DNA from: Ustilaginoidea virens | Taxonomy: Eukaryota; Ascomycota; Sordariomycetes; Hypocreales; Clavicipitaceae | Assembly (NCBI RefSeq): GCF_000687475.1 | Contig: NC_057321.1 | Coordinates: forward strand, 1,860,001 to 1,924,000 | Direction: 5' to 3' | DNA length: 64,000 nt | In this document: one piece after another, positions 44,413 to 58,391 of the stretch | Position numbering within the stretch: the first letter of the stretch is position 1 | Layout: each line of letters starts with the position of its first letter | Notes under the pieces: model-generated | Database searches by the model: none | Told to the model about the DNA's origin: nothing | The model's input: only the letters and a program-made list of their open reading frames with translations | Program-made: the position numbers and the translations under genes

Positions 44413-47400
44413 TACCCCCCTCCTCCTCCTCAGAGTTAGAAGAATAAACTATCCGAAATTATCCCCTTTATATATCGCCCCCTAATTAAGACCTCTTATA
44501 GCCTTCGAAAATAACCTTAATTAGATATATAGGATAACAATCAGGCGCATAGATATGCCAATATATAACCGATATGAATATAGTATAGACTAGAGTCGGT
44601 ATACTTTAGGCAGACGTAATAGAATCTTATCGAAGCCGGTTGTAATGCTATTAGCTAAAAGGAACCGTATTGCAACTATCGCAGAGTAGAAAAATTTTAT
44701 CGCTAGCCGTTAGTTAAGAATCTATCTACACTAAGGCTTCTTTTTTTATTTATTTCTCTTTTATACTTTTTCCTCTCTCTTTCCATCCCTATGCCTACTA
44801 TTATCGAGGCTATTATTCCTAGTAGTAAGTCTATAGTATTACTACTATCGTAAGAATCATCCCTACTAATAGAGTTACGCTATCGAAAGTTCTTAAATCG
44901 TTTATATCGGGTCTATATAGTAAATCGTCTAGTACTAATAGGTATTTAGGTCCCCCCCCCGTTTGCTATTACATCGGATTTATCGCTATATCGTCTAAAA
45001 GACTAATAGATAGGAATATACCTATCGCCTAAGGCCCTCTTATAACCCTATTAGGTCTATCCCTAGTATCTACTAGAGACCTTAGAAGTACTAGGCGTAG
45101 AGGAGGTTCCTAGCTAAAAATGCTATTATAGCCGCTATAGTCTATACCCTCCTTAAAATAATTGCGTATTTCCCCCTTTAGCTCTAAGCTTATTATTATT
45201 TCTAATAATAATAAAAGTTTAGTAGAGCCCTTATTGTCTAATATAAAGGCCCTATCGTCCCCTTTATATTCTCCCGCCCCTTTTTATATAAGAGTCTTAT
45301 TATCGATAGGGGTAATATTAATAAAAACTTCTTCTTTAACGGCTATTATACCTAAAACCCTATCTAGAGCACTATTAGCTCCCTCCTCGTCTATATTTAT
45401 ACCCTAGATACCTTTATGCGTAAGGAAAATACCGCCTTTACCTACTATTAAATCGTTATATTAGTAGTTACGAAAGAAGTATACTATAAAAGAGTTCTTT
45501 ATCTAAAGGGATTCTAAGGGATTAAGTACTAATAATATTAAGGAGGTAGAGTATACCTATATTACCTATATATAGTATATTATAGACACTAGAGAATATA
45601 TCGTCTATATATAGTCCGATCGCTCCTAGGCTTATATTTAATACTATTAGAAATATAAGATATACATCTAATGCGAGTATATAATATCGATAAACCCCTA
45701 ACTATAGTAGGTAATAAAGCGTATCGTCTATATAGTATAAAAGAAATAAAGTATTGAGGAGGCCGCCTATCTAAAGGTAGGAGATATCTTAGGCCGAAAG
45801 GCCTGTCTTCGCCTTAAGTTTAATACGCTATATCATTAATAGGATAAACTATAGGCTATAGCGTAAGAGTATATTATAATGGCCCTTTCCGCATATACCC
45901 CGGCTATTAATATCGGTAGGTCGACTCCTATTATGCTTATAACGATTATTATTCCTTCTGCCTTATCTATTAGGTCCTAATAAGCTAGCAGCAACTCTAT
46001 AGCTTTTATTATATAACTACTCGCAAAATAATAATAAGATATATAGATTATAGTAAAGGCGATAACTAGCTTCGCATATTAGGTTACCCCCGTTATACCT
46101 ATACTTTATACTCTGCCTACTTCCCTTTAAATAGTATCCTCTCTATATGCCGGTATAGCCTTACTTTAGGCCCCTATACCGATAACCGCGCTATAAGCTA
46201 AGACCGGTTCTATTACTACCAGCCTAGCATTATAAGTATATCCCCCTAGACCTATTATGCCCTATTATAAATACCCGAGCTATATTATGCCTAATTAATA
46301 TTTACTAATTATACCGCTAATACCGCTACTACCTTTCCTACCCTATTATCCTATAGTCCCTCCTCTTCCCCTATATGCCTCCCTACCAAATCCTATAGGG
46401 AGGCAAAAGAATGCCAATAAGAGTAAGGGTAGTAAAGGCAGTAGGAATTAAGAAATATAGGAGCGGGGCTAAAGTTACTAAAAAATAAAAGATAAACGCT
46501 AAAACTTATTAGATTGCTTTACTAAAAACGAAAAGGATTAGTTTTTTTTTTTTTTTTTATATTATTAGACGATATTAAGGTTATAAGTCCGAAATCCGAT
46601 TCTAAGGCTATATAAGTCTATTATGCGTCCGAATATCCCCCTATTTAGCCTTAAATGCCTTTTATATTATTATTTCTAAGAAGTTCTCTAGGGGTTCCTA
46701 TATAGGTAAATCGTATCCTTTCTATTTAATAAGTATATTATAATTCCGCCCCCGATTTTAGGCATTCTTTATAGCGAAAATCTTTTTTATTTTATATTCT
46801 TTATATAGCTAATTAGAATCCTAAGGTAGTATAAATAGGGGACTAGGTTATATATTAATTACCTCCTAATTTAATAGTAGGTTAGAAACTACTTATTCGA
46901 TTAGATTAATATAGAAAACTAGGTAAATACCTTATAGGATATTAAATCGAATATTAAGCGGAGATAGTATAACTATAACTATATACTTTGCTAAAACCTA
47001 ATTAAGCTTCTTATAAGGCCGGTTTATCTTAATATTGCGTAAGGTAAGCTATACCTAATCCCCGATTTAAAAATATTTTGCTAAATAGCGCAAATAGTTA
47101 GTTACGTCCTATTACTACTACTATATAAAAGTAATAGCGGCCTAGGCTACTTCCTATCCCTTATAGAGGGTGGCTAAAAATAAGGCGGCCTGCCCTTTTA
47201 GGGTTATTAAACTTAATATTATATCTAGAGGCGATATAACTATTAGAATATTAAATCTATTAAAGAGCCGATTAAGACTAAAACCGGTTACTAATAATAT
47301 CCAGTTATTCAATACTAATTAGCACGCTATAAGGTATTTTAGCTAATTATATTAGTTAAAGGAGACTATAATATATAAAATAGCCTAGACCTTTTAGTTT

Positions 47401-49612
47401 ATCCGTTCTATACCGCTATTAGTCTAGGGATAATATATAATTAAAAGGAGTTATTTAATCCCAACTAAATTATAAAGTATAGTCTAAAATTATCCTACCT
47501 AATTAGATCTTTAGTTGCTAATAATTTCGTTAGGGAACCTATAGAAACGCTATTAGTATTATTAGAACTATTTTATATAATCTTCCGCTTTTATAGAGTA
47601 TATTACCTTAAGCTAGATATATTTCGATAGGCAATTAATAATAACTATAAGGAATCGTAGATCGGATGCATTATATATAAAAAGATCTATTATAAAGTCA
47701 ATAGAAATCTATAATTAAAATCGGTCTAAAATAGGTAATAGCTATAGTAGGCCCTAGCGCAATTATCGGCTCTTATATGCCCTATAGCATTAGTAATTCC
47801 GGATATATCTTGCTACCGCTAAAGATATATTATCGAAGTAGTAGTCTTAATATAATAACTAGAATATAGTATTCTTCCCTAGATAGCCTATAGTAGGTGA
47901 TTTATAGTATCGCTATATAACTATAGTAGTTAGGGGTTTAAAAGAAGGGAGCTATATCCGCCCTTAGTAGAGAAGCATACTATAGGCATTTAGGGTGTAA
48001 TTTATAATCTATTCCCTTATTAAAGCCTTAGTTAGAAAGCATCTTTTGCCTTTCGCTACTACTACCTAGTATATCCTATATATTTTATCCTTAGCTATAG
48101 TATAATCCTAAAGTGCCTAAAGGTAGAAGTTAGCGAAAATATATAAGCTATTAGGTAAGCTAAATCCTAAAAGTATAATTATAGGAACCAATTTAATAGT
48201 TAAATTTAGGTAGAGTATTAAAATCGATAGTAGTTTTAAGATCTAGCTAATCCTTAGTATTATACCGCTAGCTTCTTATTCCTATCGAGATAGTATATTA
48301 GGGTATTAAGCCTACAACCCTAGCTTATACTAAAAATAGAAATTAAAGAGCGCTAGTATTTCGGCCTATTTAGCCTACTATTCTAATATCTTATAGGGTT
48401 AAATAAAATACTCTAGATTCTTATAGTCTATAAGAATAGTAAATAGAGAGGCTACTAATTAGAGTTTAGCTAATTATACTTTAAGATAAAAGATAATAGT
48501 AAAAAGCTCTTTATTATAAATTATATAGTTTTATTCGGCATCTATTAGGCATATAGAATAGTATATAATAGGATAAAAGACTTTATCCTCCCTAATTTAA
48601 GAGAGGTAGCTACTAAAAGCAGTACTAAAGCTATCTACTTTAAGAATCATCTCCTTATTAAAGTCCTATTAAGTAAGAACCGGGTATAAGATAAAGTAAT
48701 ACTTAAGCGCCTAGAATATCTCTTCTTCCTTATCTAACTATTAAAAGGGAACCCCCTTCTTTATTAATTTAACTAAAAGTTCGGCGAATCGGGAGAAATT
48801 AAGGATAAAATTATAATAAAAATTTGTAAAGCTAAAGAAGCTTTAGACCCCCTTTAGTTTTATAAGGGCTTCCTAATTCTAAATAGTCTTAATCTTTTTA
48901 GGGTCTAAGTAGATCTCTTTTCCTACTATTATAATATAACCTAGATATTAGACCTTTATTATAGTAAAATCATACTTCTCTAAGTCTAGGTTAAGACTGG
49001 CATCTTAAAGTCATTAGAGTATATCCTTAATGCGTTTTATATAATCCTCCCTTAATCCTAAGGTATAAATAAAGATATTATTAAGGTATATAATCGCAAA
49101 ATCCCTAAGTATATTTCCTAAGGCCCTATTAATATATTATTAGAATATTATGGGGGCTCTAATAAGGCTAAAAGGTATAATAAGCCACTTAAAAAGGCCG
49201 AATCGCATACAGAATACAGTAAGGTATTTATCGCCTTCTATAATATAGATTTTATAAAATACTACGTATATATCGACTTTAGTAAATTATTTCGCCTAGG
49301 ATAAAGATCGTAAGGTCTCCTTAATAAATAAAAAGGGGTATCGGTCTTAGGCTATAACTTTATTTAAGGCTTAATAATTTATATAAAAATACCACCCTTT
49401 ATTCCCTTTTCTCGCTAAGAGGACTAAAGCTACCGCTAATAAGGAACTCGCCTAAATCTATTTCTTATCTATAAGGTTAATTACCTATCTCTAAACCTTA
49501 AGAAGCTAATCCTATAGTATATTATATAATAGGCCCTAAAGTAGGTCTAGTATGCTTCTATCTAAGGCCTTCTTAAGCCGAATATAATAGTCTAATATAC
49601 CTTAGTATAAAA

Positions 49613-52600
49613 AAACTTTCGCGATTTCGCCCGCACCTAGGTAGCGGCATAGAACCGCCTCTAAAATCAATTCTGATAATCCTAATCGCTTCCTCTCGTC
49701 CGTTTACCCCCCTCGCCTATAGCGCATCGCGTCTAGGGAGTAGGCGCGGCGGGCGCGAACAAAGTAATAGATATCGATAGAGGGAATAGGGGCGGCATTA
49801 TATACAGCCGCTATAACCCTACTACTACGATCGCGAATAGCACGCAGTATAACCAGACCGAAACTAAGCCTGCCTAGGAGCGGAAGCGACCTGCTGCTAT
49901 TATAATTAAAGAATCGATAAAAGAGCTTTAGGATTATATTCCCCTAATGGTGCTAGGATGAATGTAAGAAATTATAGAAACTGTAGCCGATGCGGCCCGC
50001 GGTAAGGCCACCTTGGACCCTATTGGCACCCTTATTGATATAATTTCGAAGACTATCGAAAAAGCTATTAAATCGGCCCTTTAGGATATCCTAAAATAAG
50101 CGCCGGCTACTACCTAGGCAAATATCGCAGTATAAGGACATGCCGCTACTATTATACCACCCTAATATACCGTCGCTCCCCTTCCGGTCCCGCTATATAT
50201 CCATAGGGAAATTTTAATTAAAGGCAATAGTATCAGTAAGGTCTTATGCAACTAAATACCGGTTGAAATTATAAATACTGTTAATAGAGCTACTACTAGG
50301 AATGCCGCAATCGTAGTATATAGGCTACGTAGCGGCAATACTATCGTCACCTTTATAAAAAAAGTAGTAAAAAGTCTTATTGCCGATATAATTTAGGTCC
50401 GACCTGCCTTTAAGTAAAAGGCAGAACCAAACCGACGCTTATTTAGTCTTATTATTAAGAATTTCCCTACCAGCTATATAGTAAATATTGCAATTAAAGA
50501 AATCTATTGAAACCTTACTAAAGTAAATGGAGAAGGCTTTATTAGAGCCTCCCCCTGCTGCTTATATAGGACCGCTATATATACGCCCCTAATTATAGGC
50601 GTAAACTCTATTAATCTTGCTAATAAGCTCTATAAGTCTAGTATTATCTACTAGGCAAAGATATTCGAAGCTGAACCTTATAATAACGCCCTATACCCTA
50701 AATAGTGCTATAACTACTTTAAGTTTGGATATATTGCGGCCTACTGTATAGTGGCCCTGCGGTATAGCTGATATAGCGTAGAAAGGCACTTAGAAGGGGA
50801 GTAGGCCTACCTAATAGTCTCCTATAGATAAAGGGAGTTATACCTTAACTATAAAGGCCTATATTTAGTATAGTCTTGCCTCTATAGAACCTCGAATGAG
50901 TAGTAGGAGTTAGTTAAGAATTCTTATGCTAGCCGACCTAGGCTTTTTATAGCGCCCCCTGTAATATCTGTAAATGCTACTCCTATTGCGGAATAGAACC
51001 GATGTAAAGTAGCTAGTGCCTTGCCCCTAAAGGAATTAATTAAATATATTATCTTAAGAGGATCCTCCCTATATAAATATAGCTGCTGCCTTAGCCGAGG
51101 GGGCTCTATCTCTAGAGGAATATTTAATGCTAGACTAAACTATACCCTTATTGTATTCTTATAATTAGTTTTAATACTAAAATAGATTAGGATCCTATCG
51201 GCCCTAAAGTCTGCACCTGCTTTAGCCCTAACCTCTACCTCTATTATAACTACTAATATGCCGCTGCTACTAACCCTTATACACCTATCTATATAATATT
51301 AATCCTCTATTAGAATATATAGAAGAAAACCTCCTTTATATAAATAGCGCTCTACTACTAAAGCGAACTTAATATTATAGCGATCTAAGAACCTGCTGCG
51401 CCTAGCTATATCCTGCTAAGCTTAAGCCTTAGTAAGTATATATTAGTAGCCTATAGTGGATAAGCGGTAATATATATCTATAAGCGGTACGGTCTTAGTA
51501 TATAGACTACTGAGAAAAGACCTAATTAGTATAAAGTCTGCCTTCTTAAAACCGATATTTACTCTATCTATTCTCTAGGCTATAAATATAATTAGACTAC
51601 CCCCCTTATAGACCTTATAAAGCTCTTGCCCCGACCCTAAAGCGCATTTATTAGGGACTTTAATATATACTATCCCTTATAGGATAGCCTAAATAAAACC
51701 TTATTTAGTATTAATACCCTTTTCGACCTTATAATACGGTAGAGACTCAGCCTAGCGACCCCCTATAGCGAAATCATACGGCAAGCGCCAAATAAAAGAA
51801 ATAGTACTATAAACTATACCTAGGTTATATAAGACCTTACTATTAAGTACCTCGGCAATATAGACCTTATTAGGTCCGATTATATCCTATAGCTTATTTA
51901 TATCGATACTGGCAATCTATAAGCCGCTAAAGCCTACCTAAAAAATAGCTAGAAATCCCTTAACTAATACCTTATTTAGGCAGAAGCTAAAAACCGCTTT
52001 ACGCCTATTGCTACTATAGCCCTGCTTAGCTCTCCCGAAGAAATAGATGTATATACTAAATAGCTTACTTACTAACTCTAAAAAATTATAGATATTATAG
52101 CCCTAAAAAAAACCCTTAGAGCCCCTGCTATAGAACTATAGTGGAATAACTATATAAAAATAGCTGCCGTTGCTATAAAGAAAGTATATCGGAAGTAGGC
52201 AGTATGCTATACCCCTAAAAACTATAGGGCCGCCTAAAATGTAAGAGCTACCTAAACCTGGGTTATATAAGAAGAGCGATAATACTCCTAAAGAGAGGCA
52301 TTAAGGAAAGCTATAGTATAAAATATAGACCTTTAGTCCCTAGAATAATAGGCTAGATTATATAGCGGCCTCCCCCCTAAGTCTAAAGAGATCTTATTAC
52401 TCGAATGCGCCAGCCTTAGCCACCCTTTAGCAATTATATATAGCGAAAAAGCATAGGTTTTCGCTTAATATTTCTTCCCTTAATCTTATGCAATATTTAA
52501 GGATATATTAAACCTAACCTTCCCCTAACTTACTAACGCAAAATTCCTACCGTATAAGAGATTTATATATGAAGAGGTCTATACCGCCTTTTACTATATA

Positions 52601-55600
52601 GTTAGCTAAAAGGCCCCTAGATTAGATAGGCTACCTATAGGTTTCCTTAAGGCATATAGCCCCCCCTTAATTATAGCTTTTACCCACCTTCTTAATAAGT
52701 CCTATTATACTAGGCATTACCCGGCTTAGTTCTAGGAGGCCTATATAATTATACTAAAAAAGCCGGGAAAAAAACTAGAGGAATATTCTAAAGTAGGAGG
52801 CTAAAGACCGATATTTTTACTTAACCTAACTAATAAAGTCTTAGAAGCCGTAGTAGCGCGCTAGCTTATTATTGCCCTTAAGGAGGGCAACCTACTCCTA
52901 GACCTTTAGATAGGAAATAAAGCTAATCGTTCTATAGATATAGCCTTTAGTACTCTCGTAGAAATAGTTCGTATAGTATAGCACTATAGTAGGATCGCCT
53001 TACTCCTTTAGCTTAATATATCTATAGCCTTTAATATAGTAAACTATATTCGACTTACCTATCTGCTTTTAGAAAAAGGATTGCCGCTATAGATTGCGGT
53101 ATAGGTCTATAGCTTTACCGACTCTTATATAGTGCGAATTTACTTTAAGGGCAAATTAACTAATAACCTACCTATTACCGCTAGGGTCCTATAAGGGTCC
53201 CCTTTCTCCCTTATCTTCTTTTTAGTCTATATTATATTACTTTACGAGAGGCTTAAAGAAGTAGCCTTTACTATTACCCTAGGGTTTATAGATAATATTA
53301 ATATTATAATATATAGGAGGAGTATAAAAGAGACCTAAACCCTATTTAAAAAGGTATAGACGATCTATAAAGAGTGGTTTAAGTAAGCTAGGCTTAATTT
53401 TAATCTAAGGAAGAGTAAGCTTATCTATTTTATATATACCTATAAGGTAGATAAGACGCCGGTCCGACTTAAGACTATAATAATTCAGCTAAAGTAATAT
53501 GCCTATTTCCTAAGGGTTAAAATCCATCGAAAACTTTAGTAGCGTAAATACCGCATAAAAATAGCTAAAAAGCTCGAGCGGTAGTAATTCGCCCTTATGG
53601 CGATAGCGGCCTTTATATAGGGATATTAATATAGGGAGGCCCGATTGGTCTATATATAGGTTATTCGTACTACTATCGCCTTTAGCGCGGGAGTTTAATA
53701 TACCCCTACTGCCCCCGGCGGGATAGTAAAAAGTATTATAAAATTATTAACTATAAAATAATTATTTTACCTTTAAATTATTATTAGGGCCTTTAAGGCT
53801 ATACCGATAGATATCCTTAAGATTAAAGCAGCTATACTACCTATCGATTTATATTTAAATTATATCTATTAGCGATTTTTAGAAAGGATAATAAAGACTG
53901 GGATAACTAAGCGAATTAATTGCGCCTCTGCTGCGGTAGTAGTAATACTCCGATGCCGTTAGTAGAGCGACTATAAAGGACCCTAGATATATATCTTATT
54001 CTTAAAACTCGACCTATAGTAGCTAATAGCTAAGGAATACCTAGTAAAAGAGTAGCTTACTAAGTAGTCTAAATATTAAGCTACTGTAAGAGTAAGATAG
54101 CGGCAGTATAGGCCTATAGCGGTAGAGAGGGCCTTAGACTTCTAATCTATAGCTATAATAATTCAGCTCTATAATAGCCTCTTTAAATATAAATCGGCCG
54201 TACTTACCTAGCTTTATATAAAAAAGATCGGACTAAACTCCTTTTTCTACTAGTGCTAAATCCCTACTATGCCCTCGCCTTTCTGCCGATATAGGGAGGC
54301 CCCTAAAGACTATTATTATTTAATCCTCTCTTGCCTAAAATATAGATAATAGCGCTAATAGTTGCGTGGGATCGGCCTAAGCCTCTTCTGAGATTGCTAA
54401 GGGATCTCTATTACCTTTAATAAGCTAAGCCTCGCCTGCCGATTTATATACTAGATCTTTAGCCTCGACCGCTTTAACTAATTTTAATTCGCTTAATTGC
54501 TCTAGCGATCTGCCCCTATAGAGGCATTAGGCCGACCCCGACCACTTAATACTGCCCCTAATATCTAATAATAATATCCCGATATAGGAGAGAGGAGATG
54601 TAATAAGTGGATAAATGTAATTAATTTTTAGCTATTCTAAAGCTATAATTTTAATATTAGAGCCCCCCTTCCCCCCCCTTTCCCCCTCCCCTGCTGGCCC
54701 CTATAGTAGCCCCCCCTTTTTCTCCCCTTTCTCCCCTTCCCCTTTTGCCGCCCTCTTTTGCCCCTAAGAGATAAATAGCTCTAATACGGCCTAGATGCCT
54801 TCTAATATTTCTACCTTATACTCCTTAAGGTTTAATGCCTCTTGGGTCACCTTAGGAGTAATACTCCCCCCTACTATTACTGCTACTACTGCTACCTTCC
54901 CTTTATTGCAGGCAGTTAATACCTACCGCGCCTTTAACTAGAGGGCGTAGTAGTTATTGACCTGTCTATATTAGTACCTATCCTATATAGTCCCCGTACC
55001 TTATATATACCTCCCCCCCTGCAGCTAATACCTCTTAGGCACTTAGGAGGGCGTAAATAGACTCTTAGTTCTTAAGAGTCCATTTAAGGGGTTAATAGGT
55101 CTTCCCTACTGTAGTATATGCGAAATACGCCGCCTTAGGCCTTATGCGGCATTATACTATATTACTATCGTTCGAATATTAGTTAAATTAGGGTTTAATC
55201 GGTCGGGTCCTACTTTATTAAGAGTAATAACGATATTTAGGGTCTTTAGCCTATATTAGGTAAGGGTCGTAAGGCCAGCCTTATAGCTCGCCGGGCTAAT
55301 AATAATAGGTTAGCAATACTAGCATAGTAGGAGCGGGCAATACCCACCCCTTTATCTAAAGATGCCGACTTTTTCGGCATACTACTGCTATTATTATTAT
55401 TACTATTGCTATGGCTATTGCTGCTACTGCTATTGCTGCTGCTAATACTATTACTGCTGCTATCGCTAATGCTAATACTGCTATTATTATTACCGCCCTA
55501 CCGCACGGGTTAGCATTATCCCTATAACGCTAGAGAATAGGGCTTAAGGGGATTATATATAGAAAAATAATAGCTATATAGAAAGGAAGAAAAAGGGATT

Positions 55601-56202
55601 AAGAAGTCGGGGGGCACTTATACCTTTATATCTTCGCCCGATTAGAGGCCCCCGCACCCTCTCTTTATATTTAGCTTACCTTAACCCCCGACTTAATACC
55701 GCTTGCCTTCCACTAAGCACCCCCCCTATAGCCGATCCGCTACCGATATAGCCCTAATAATAGAAAATTCCCTTACTCTTGCTCTAATACCCCCGCGCGA
55801 TATATATGCCGTATAGCTGGCGTGCGTGCTATGCAGCCGGCGCTGCCCCGCTTATATAACCTTTACTTCACTTTCGAATTATAGCGCACTAACCTAGGAC
55901 CACCCCTCCCCTATAGATACTAGACCCACCTTTTTCCGGACCTATTTTCTCTGGATTGCTTTTGCACTCTTCTTAGTACTACTGCTAGGTACGATCTTAA
56001 GCGATAGTATACCCACCTTCCTTACGTGCTAGAAACCCATTAGCCCCCCCGGGGGCCTGACTCCCTAGTTGTTGTAATTATACTAGTAGGAAGGGTTTTC
56101 CCCCCGGACCTTGGGTTTTTCCCTTCCGGATTATTTGCCAGAGTACTAGATAGGCAATTCTAGCTTAGAATAGCCCCCTAGAGTAATTTAATAATAATAA
56201 TA
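49613..56202 (+). mobile_element. Tad-like LINE, nearly complete, inserted in the Gypsy element
   Basis: The TSD ATACCTTAGTATAAAA is at 49,597-49,612 and 56,203-56,218, and the element ends in a (TAA)n tail. ORF1 region: about 49.9-51.2 kb, with a CCHC knuckle at 50,706-50,747 in which the second Cys and the His are both Tyr. ORF2: reverse transcriptase from about 52,609 (KAPRLDRLPIGFLKAYSPPL, where KAPGPDGLP is expected), GPIFLLN-type block, SPFSLIFFLVY, and GFIDNINIII at 53,282 in place of GFADD; the rest down to about 54.5 kb should be the RNase H part. The 3' region (about 54.6-56.2 kb) carries a CTA/CTG trinucleotide stretch at 55,385-55,490. Degraded; not mobile. Confidence 0.85.
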
Positions 56203-56218
56203 ATACCTTAGTATAAAA

Positions 56219-58147
56219 GAAGGCTAGAGGCCTTTTCCTTATTAAATAGGTCGCTAAATTCCTATAATTCTAGGGGTAATCCCCGCAGCTTCTATAGAGA
56301 TAATATAGGGTCCTAATATAGCGGAAGCATAATACAGAGAATATATATTATCTCTTATAGGCTTATAGTAATAAAAGAGGTCGATTAATCTTTAGAATGC
56401 TTTACTTATTAAAGCATACTATAGAAGATTAAACTAAGAATATTAACTATAATAGGGCTAAACTATTATACTATTAATTCCTAGACGATAAAATTACCTA
56501 CCGCTTTAATCTATATCTAATATTATTTCGCTTGCAATATAATATTATAGTATTCTATCTAAAGGAGACCTAAGATAATATTATAAGTAAAGCCTAAAAT
56601 CATATAAAGTATAACTATAGAAGGCCAGCTATTAATATTAATATCTATGCGAATAATATATATAATAGAGGAAGTCGCTTCCTTATATTCCCCTAAATAG
56701 CTCTAAATCTCTACTGCTATTTTAATTTTCCTATATTATAGCAGGCGGATAGGTTAGAGACCTAACTATTATACTATTTTTTCGCTTATAGCGCTATAGC
56801 AATTATAACCCGAGTTAATTAAGGTATTAATAAAAGTATAAGATTTATATAATATTAATACTAAAAAGGGGTGCCTATCTATATATTCTATAATCTCTTT
56901 TATCTCCTTTATATAAAGTCCTTTTCATAATTAATTAAGATTCTAAGTATATATTTTAAGCCTTTTCGTAAGATTAGGCTTAAAGGCTAATCTTTTCCCT
57001 AAAAATCATTACTATTATTATCTTTAGCGGCCTAAAAGTCTACTATAGCTACCTTAACTATTTTTAATCTATAGGCCCTTTGCAAATAGTATTTCTATAT
57101 ATAATAGGTAGAAGCATTATAACGAAGATAAAGGTCCTTCTCCTATCGCTTATTAAGGACCTCCTATAAGACCTATTCGGCTATATATTACTTACTCTTT
57201 AAAGTAAGCTAGTTAATACCTATTATCTATATATCACCCTTTATATCTTAATTATTATTTTATCAATTATAAGAAGGACTAGAATAGCGCCTAATAGTTA
57301 AGCTAGTCTTAAGGTTAATAGCAATTTAACGATAGCGGTCGACTGCTATATAGTAGTTATTATAGGAGACCCTAAGTCCGATAATCTTATCGGCTATCCT
57401 AGTATTTAATATAGAATAGAGGTATTTAAGTTTTACTTCCTTAGGCTAGCTAATTCCTCCTATAAATACTAATTTTTCCTTAAATCGGACGAAAAAAGTA
57501 GTAAAAGGTTCTTTAGGGCCTTAGCGTAAAAAATACTTAAGTTTAGTAATCATATGGTCTTATCGATGCGGGTCCTTAAAGAGATATTAGAGGTATTTAA
57601 AGAACTTCGCTATGTTATAATCGTAGGCCTTACTATTCTTAAAAAAGGTTGCGATTTATAATTAGACTATAGAAGATAGGTTTTAAAAGATAAATATCTA
57701 CTATATTTTTTCATCCTTAATAAAGTCCTTATCGACCTCGAGCTTATATTATATAAAGGTTCGCTAGGCGGTAAATATTATCTTTTTGCCGTTAAAAGGG
57801 TCCCCTATTGGGATCGGCTTACGCTTAGGTTAGGTATAAGCCGCATCGAGAGTAATAGGGGGGATAGGTCCGCCCTATTATATTACCGGGACTGGTTAGT
57901 ATTCCGGTTAGGGTTTACTCGCCTGCTCTACAAGATAAGCCTATAAAGAGTTCATCTGCGATTGAATCTATTATATACCCTCGGAAAGTTGCTGCATTTA
58001 GGTATATATATTATATCGGGGGCGCTACTACCCTATGCTGTCTGCCCCTATCTTATTGGGCGCGCTCATTTCGATATCGTATAACGCTTACATCATTAGT
58101 TCCATAATATAGAGTTATAACAGCAAAGCTGAGAGAGTCTATTTAAA
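56219..58147 (-). pseudogene. Gypsy gag relic between the LINE and the 5' LTR
   Basis: On the minus strand fragments such as DPFNGKKIIFTA and YKLEVDKDFIKDEKI correspond to the conserved start of fungal Gypsy gag (DPFDG..., then a capsid helix region). Stops interrupt every frame. No intact ORF above 60 codons remains. Confidence 0.6.
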
Positions 58148-58391
58148 TATAAAGGACTAGCCCTAAGGCGACTGCAAATAGGCGTTAATGATATATATTA
58201 AATAGACTAAAGAGGAAAGAAAAGGATCTAAATAAGAACCTTCTATCTAGTCTATTTATATCCTAATTATAACATATATCGGAGTCCTAGTATAGTCCCG
58301 TGACTCCGTCTATTGCCCTTCTTAGGCTAGACGCGGGCGCAGCCCGAGTCCTAGCCACATTGTGGCGCGGGCATAGCCCGAGCCCGTAACA
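58148..58391 (-). repeat. Right LTR (5' LTR in element sense) of the Gypsy element
   Basis: It is 244 bp and on the minus strand starts TGTTACGGGCTCGGGC. Two related motifs, GGGCTATGCCCGCGCC and GGGCTGCGCCCGCGTC, lie close together near this start. This LTR keeps more CG and CA/TG than its partner. The ORF at 58,287-58,490 crosses the LTR border and is not a gene. Confidence 0.9.

Larger units (their letters stand above)
44169..58391 (-). mobile_element. Gypsy-type LTR retrotransposon, split by a LINE
   Basis: Two 244-bp LTRs bound it (44,169-44,412 and 58,148-58,391), with TSD GAAGT at 44,164-44,168 and 58,392-58,396. Reading the minus strand: 5' LTR, gag (about 58.1-56.2 kb, with DPFNGKK), the LINE insertion (49,613-56,202), then pol from 49.6 kb downward. 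Reverse transcriptase is recognisable near 49,090 as FAIIYLNNIFIYT, where the active-site YLDD has become YLNN, followed by YDFTIVK and YLGYIIVGKEIYLDPKKIK. Without the LINE and one TSD copy the element is about 7.6 kb. It is full of stops and cannot be active. Confidence 0.85.

Noticed and set aside
45162..45407. 81-codon plus-strand ORF within the Gypsy element.
   Set aside because: It runs antisense to the element's pol orientation, in degraded DNA of low complexity.
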